Shown here: piece after piece, positions 6,318 through 9,439 of the stretch
Layout: every line of letters begins with the position of its first letter
How positions within the stretch are numbered: the first letter of the stretch is position 1
Assembly: GCA_900543295.1 (NCBI GenBank)
Contig: UQQY01000086.1
Coordinates: forward strand, 1-9,439
DNA length: 9,439 nt
Direction: 5' to 3'
Source of the DNA: an uncultured Oscillospiraceae bacterium
GTDB taxonomy: Bacteria; Bacillota; Clostridia; Oscillospirales; Ruminococcaceae
The notes under the pieces: generated by a model
The model's database searches: none
Told to the model about the DNA's origin: nothing
The model's input: the letters and a program-made list of their open reading frames with translations, nothing else
Program-made: the position numbers and the translations under genes

Positions 6318-7514
6318 TCAAGAAACGATTTGAAAGCCTTCGTCGGAGAGCGCTTTGCGTATCTCTTCCACATGCGCCCAGTCGCGCGTTTCCATGACAA
6401 TGTGCAAAAAGCATCCGTTAATGTCCATTCCTTCGTTCGCGCGGTCATGGTGAATCGACGTGACGTTGCCGCCAAGCTCCGCAATAATGCGGGAGACGTC
6501 CTTGAGCTGACCCGGCTTGTCCTGCAAGGCGATGGTCAGATCGGCGCTGCGTCCCGCCTTCAAAAGGCCGCGTGTGATAACGCGCGAGAGGATCGTTACA
6601 TCAATGTTGCCGCCCGACAGAAGGCACGCAACCTTTTTCCCCCTGACATCCACCTTATTGAACATTGCCGCCGCGACGCTGACTGCGCCGGCGCCCTCTG
6701 CAATCAGCTTTTGCTGTTCGATCAGGGCGAGAATTGCGGTCGAGATCTCATCGTCGGTCACGGTGACGATTTCATCCACATATTTTTCGCAGATTTCATA
6801 GGTCAGCTCGCCCGGATTTTTGACCGCAATGCCGTCCGCAATGGTGGAAACGCGGTCAAGCATCTCCTTTTTATGATGCTGTATGGAGTTATACATGGAA
6901 GGCGCGCCCGCCGCCTGTACGCCGTACACCTTACAATTTGGATTCAGTGACTTGATCGCAAACGCCACGCCGGAAATCAATCCGCCGCCGCCGACCGGTA
7001 CAATGACCGCGTCCATATCGGGAAGCTGTTCCAGCAGCTCCAGGCCGATGGTTCCCTGTCCGGCGATAACGTCCGGATCGTCAAACGGATGAATAAAGAC
7101 TGCACCGCTTTCCTTTTGCAGCTCAACCGCACGGTTATATGCATCGTCATACACGCCTTTCACAAGACAGATGTCCGCGCCGTACCGCTTGGCGGCCTCC
7201 ACCTTGGAGATCGGCGCGCCGTCCGGCAGGCAGATAAGCGAGCGAATACCGTTTTTCGTTGCGGCAAGCGCTACACCCTGCGCGTGGTTGCCGGCGGAGC
7301 AGGCTATCACGCCCTTCGCCTTTTCCTCCGCAGAGAGCTGCGAAATTTTATAATAGGCGCCCCGTACTTTAAAGGAACCGGTCACCTGCAAGTTCTCGGT
7401 TTTCAAGTAAATCTGCGCATCCGGATTGATCTGCGGGGCGTAAATCAGATCCGTGCGGCGGACAACTTCTTTTAGCACGTAGGAAGCATGGTATACGCGG
7501 TCTAAGGTCAGCAT
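6318..7514 (-). CDS. ilvA: Threonine ammonia-lyase (threonine dehydratase)
   Basis: A 398-residue PLP enzyme that turns L-threonine into 2-oxobutyrate and ammonia, the first step of isoleucine synthesis. Fold type II motifs: SFKVRGA (47-53) with the PLP lysine Lys49, SAGNHAQG (73-80), the phosphate-binding PVGGGGLISG (173-182), AEGAGA (272-277) and SGGN (300-303). The C-terminal ~70 residues (about 325-395, ADLTIALQDKPGQLKDVSRI onward) form one ACT domain. The layout is therefore the short, single-ACT form rather than the roughly 510-residue E. coli biosynthetic IlvA. Some such enzymes are catabolic (TdcB-like), but the T-box and ilvB upstream favour a biosynthetic role, and the ACT domain is a likely site for isoleucine or other amino acid control. 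The ATG at 7514 has AAGGAGG overlapping the ilvB stop codon, so translation is coupled. RidA follows by 24 bases. Confidence 0.95.
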   Translation of the reverse strand: MLTLDRVYHASYVLKEVVRRTDLIYAPQINPDAQIYLKTENLQVTGSFKVRGAYYKISQLSAEEKAKGVIACSAGNHAQGVALAATKNGIRSLICLPDGAPISKVEAAKRYGADICLVKGVYDDAYNRAVELQKESGAVFIHPFDDPDVIAGQGTIGLELLEQLPDMDAVIVPVGGGGLISGVAFAIKSLNPNCKVYGVQAAGAPSMYNSIQHHKKEMLDRVSTIADGIAVKNPGELTYEICEKYVDEIVTVTDDEISTAILALIEQQKLIAEGAGAVSVAAAMFNKVDVRGKKVACLLSGGNIDVTILSRVITRGLLKAGRSADLTIALQDKPGQLKDVSRIIAELGGNVTSIHHDRANEGMDINGCFLHIVMETRDWAHVEEIRKALSDEGFQIVS

Positions 7515-7528
7515 ACTGTAATTCCTCC

Positions 7529-9199
7529 TTATTCCATTTCAAAAATTGGGTCCGTGACGGAACCGTTTGCCGGAACCATCGGCAGCACATTCATGTCACG
7601 ATCGATCAGGCAATTGATAAATGCAGGCTTTCCCGACGCAATCGCCTTTTTCAGCACCGGCGCAACTTCATCACGGCGCGTAATGGTATAGGCCTTGACG
7701 CCGAACGCCTCAGCCAGCGCCTCATAATTGGTGGGCTTGTCAAGATTCGTCTCCGAAAAGCGGCTGCCATAGAAGAGCTTTTGCCACTGTCTCACCATAC
7801 CCAAAACTTCGTTATTAAAAAGCAGCTCAATCACAGGAATATTATATTTAGAGAGCGTGGACAGCTCGCTTGCGTTCATATGAAAGCTGCCGTCGCCCGC
7901 GATGTTCACAACCGTTTTGTCAGGATTCGCAAGCTTTGCGCCGATAGCCGCGCCCAAACCATAGCCCATCGTGCCAAGCCCGCCGGAGGTGCAGAGCTGC
8001 CTTGGATAGCGGTAGTAGTAATACTGCACCGCCCACATCTGGTGCTGTCCGACCTCTGTTGTAATCATGGCCTGTGAATCGGTCAGTTCGCCGAGTGTCT
8101 CCATCACAAGCTGCGGTGTTACGCCGCAGCCGCCGTCCTTTTGCAGGAACGGGTTCTCTTCCTTCCACTGCATGATGCGCCGCATCCACTCGGTATGATC
8201 CTGCTGCGGCATCCGCTTTAAAAGCTCGGCGAGCACGGCGGAGGCGCTGCCGCGCAGAGCGGCGTCCGCTTTAACGTTTTTGTTAAACTCCTTTGCATCA
8301 ATATCAATATGGATAACCGGGCAGTGGCGCGCAAACAGATCGGTGTTGCAGGTCACACGGTCGGAGAAACGGGAACCCACCGCAATAAAGAGATCACATT
8401 CCTTCATAGCGAGCGAGCTGACCTTGGTGCCGTGCATGCCAAGCATGCCGAGATAACGCGGCTTTTTCTGGTCGTATGCGCCCTGACACATCAGCGAAGC
8501 GGAAACCGGCGCGTCAAGCCGCTCAACAAACGATTCAAATTCTTTTTCCGCTTCCGCCGCAACAACGCCGCCGCCTGCATATAAAAGCGGACGCTTCGAC
8601 TCGGACAAAAGCTTTAGTGCGCGGGCGAACTGCGTCTCGTTTAAATCGAAATGCGGCGCGCGGCGCACCGGTGTTTTCGGTTCATATTCGTAAGTGAGCG
8701 CCGTAATATCCTTGGGAATATCGATGAGTACCGGCCCCTTCCGTCCCTTGTTCGCGATATAAAACGCATCCCGAATGGTATCCGCCAAATCGGCGATATC
8801 CATGACAATGCTGCTTTTTTTCGTAACCGGCGCCGTGATGGCCGCAATGTCCACCTCCTGAAAGCTGCTTTTGCCAAGAAGGCTTCTGCCGACATTTCCT
8901 GTAATAGCAACCATGGGAATCGAATCCATATACGCTGTCGCAATGCCGGTTACAAGATTCGTCGCGCCAGGGCCGGAGGTTGCGATGCACACGCCGGTTT
9001 TTCCGCTTGAGCGCGCATAGCCATCCGCTGCGTGTGCGGCCGCCTGCTCATGCGCCGTCGTGATGTGCCGGATCTTTCCGTGATACTGATACAGCGCGTC
9101 GTAAATATTCAAAACCGCGCCGCCTGGATAGCCGAACACGGTATCCACGCCCTGTTCAAGCAGGCATTCCATGATAATTTCTGCTCCCGTCAATTTCAT
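7529..9199 (-). CDS. ilvB: Acetolactate (acetohydroxyacid) synthase large subunit
   Basis: A 556-residue thiamine diphosphate enzyme. It condenses two pyruvates to 2-acetolactate (valine, leucine) or pyruvate with 2-oxobutyrate to 2-aceto-2-hydroxybutyrate (isoleucine). The N-terminal domain has FGYPGGAVLNIYDAL (22-36) and HEQAAAHAADGYAR (50-63) with catalytic Glu51. The C-terminal cofactor motif runs from GDGSF (435-439) to NN (462-463). GMVRQWQ (467-473) holds the Trp typical of FAD-containing biosynthetic AHAS rather than catabolic AlsS. Full length for the family. The ATG at 9199 has AGGAGGTC (complement of 9206-9213) 6 bases upstream. A T-box leader with its terminator lies directly before it, so expression should depend on uncharged tRNA. 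Unusually, the next gene is ilvA; the small regulatory subunit gene ilvN is not downstream, and may lie elsewhere or be absent. Confidence 0.96.
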   Translation of the reverse strand: MKLTGAEIIMECLLEQGVDTVFGYPGGAVLNIYDALYQYHGKIRHITTAHEQAAAHAADGYARSSGKTGVCIATSGPGATNLVTGIATAYMDSIPMVAITGNVGRSLLGKSSFQEVDIAAITAPVTKKSSIVMDIADLADTIRDAFYIANKGRKGPVLIDIPKDITALTYEYEPKTPVRRAPHFDLNETQFARALKLLSESKRPLLYAGGGVVAAEAEKEFESFVERLDAPVSASLMCQGAYDQKKPRYLGMLGMHGTKVSSLAMKECDLFIAVGSRFSDRVTCNTDLFARHCPVIHIDIDAKEFNKNVKADAALRGSASAVLAELLKRMPQQDHTEWMRRIMQWKEENPFLQKDGGCGVTPQLVMETLGELTDSQAMITTEVGQHQMWAVQYYYYRYPRQLCTSGGLGTMGYGLGAAIGAKLANPDKTVVNIAGDGSFHMNASELSTLSKYNIPVIELLFNNEVLGMVRQWQKLFYGSRFSETNLDKPTNYEALAEAFGVKAYTITRRDEVAPVLKKAIASGKPAFINCLIDRDMNVLPMVPANGSVTDPIFEME

Positions 9200-9280
9200 T
9201 TATTTGACCTCCTGTTTTTCTATCTTATTTCGACAGTTTCTGCGCCCATTGCAGCCATCGAAGCCGCTCTGCTGCAAAGC

Positions 9281-9319
9281 AAAATAAAAAATCCCCCGTC
9301 TCTTTGAAGAGACGGGGGA
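9281..9319 (-). terminator. T-box terminator hairpin
   Basis: On the minus strand, TCCCCCGTCTCTT (complement of 9307-9319) pairs over about 13 bases with AAGAGACGGGGGA (complement of 9292-9304) around a tiny loop. TTTTTTATTTT follows (complement of 9281-9291). It is a strong Rho-independent terminator 82 bases before the ilvB ATG, and forms when the tRNA is charged. Confidence 0.92.
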
Positions 9320-9439
9320 AGTTATTCCCTCGCGGTACCACTCTTGCTTGCCGGAAAGCTCCGGCCGCTCTGCCGCGTCAAACAACGCGCTCCCTTTTAA
9401 CGGCGGGAATCCGGATCTGCTTACTGCAAAAACGGTTCA
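9281..9439 (-). promoter_or_regulatory. T-box leader of the ilvB-ilvA-ridA unit, 5' part cut by the window edge
   Basis: The diagnostic T-box AAGAGTGGTACCGCG is the complement of 9331-9345. Two small hairpins precede it (9385-9389 with 9374-9378; 9360-9364 with 9351-9355), placed like stem II and stem III. A strong terminator follows. The AAGAG of the T-box can instead pair with CTCTT in the 5' arm of the terminator, giving the antiterminator. TGGT would pair with a tRNA 3' end ACCA, that is discriminator A, as in Ile, Leu and Val tRNAs. Stem I, with the specifier codon, is mostly beyond the window, so the amino acid cannot be read with confidence. Uncharged cognate tRNA should stabilise the antiterminator and allow ilvB transcription. 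Confidence 0.93.

Noticed and set aside
6270..6950. 226-codon plus-strand frame opposite ilvA, and similar long plus-strand frames opposite ilvB
   Set aside because: These are antisense shadows of strongly conserved genes; their translations show no domain motifs.

Overview
The window looks like chromosomal DNA of a Gram-positive, probably spore-forming, anaerobe of the class Clostridia. This rests on strong AGGAGG-type ribosome binding sites before nearly every gene, a T-box leader, a clostridial-type DUF1540 protein, a Firmicutes-style ABC-2 exporter pair and roughly balanced base composition. The genus cannot be read from the sequence. No mobile element, CRISPR array, tRNA or rRNA was seen.

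Layout. Positions 31-3320 (plus strand) hold a two-gene ABC exporter: a large permease with two homologous halves, then its ATPase overlapping by 4 bases. A strong hairpin terminator follows. Everything to the right is on the minus strand, so transcription converges near 3350-3560. Read in its own direction, from the right edge leftward, the minus strand carries: a T-box leader cut by the window edge; ilvB (acetohydroxyacid synthase large subunit); ilvA (threonine ammonia-lyase); ridA (enamine/imine deaminase); a promoter plus a hairpin with a U-run; lrgA and lrgB (membrane pair now linked to pyruvate transport); a sirtuin; and a 59-residue cysteine-rich DUF1540 gene.

How the parts fit. The T-box, ilvB, ilvA and ridA form a compact branched-chain amino acid unit. 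IlvA makes 2-oxobutyrate from threonine, IlvB condenses it with pyruvate, and RidA hydrolyses the reactive enamine/imine released by IlvA. No ilvN (regulatory subunit) or ilvC follows ilvB here. lrgAB probably start a second transcript from an extended -10 promoter lying just before the hairpin, which raises the possibility of attenuation. The sirtuin sits 93 bases after lrgB with no visible terminator between. The DUF1540 gene has its own promoter-like boxes that resemble a forespore (sigma-G) promoter, and a GC-rich hairpin abutting its ribosome binding site.

Most of the window is ordinary conserved metabolism. The points most worth a second look are the lrgAB leader, the DUF1540 leader, and the ilvB-ilvA-ridA order under one T-box.
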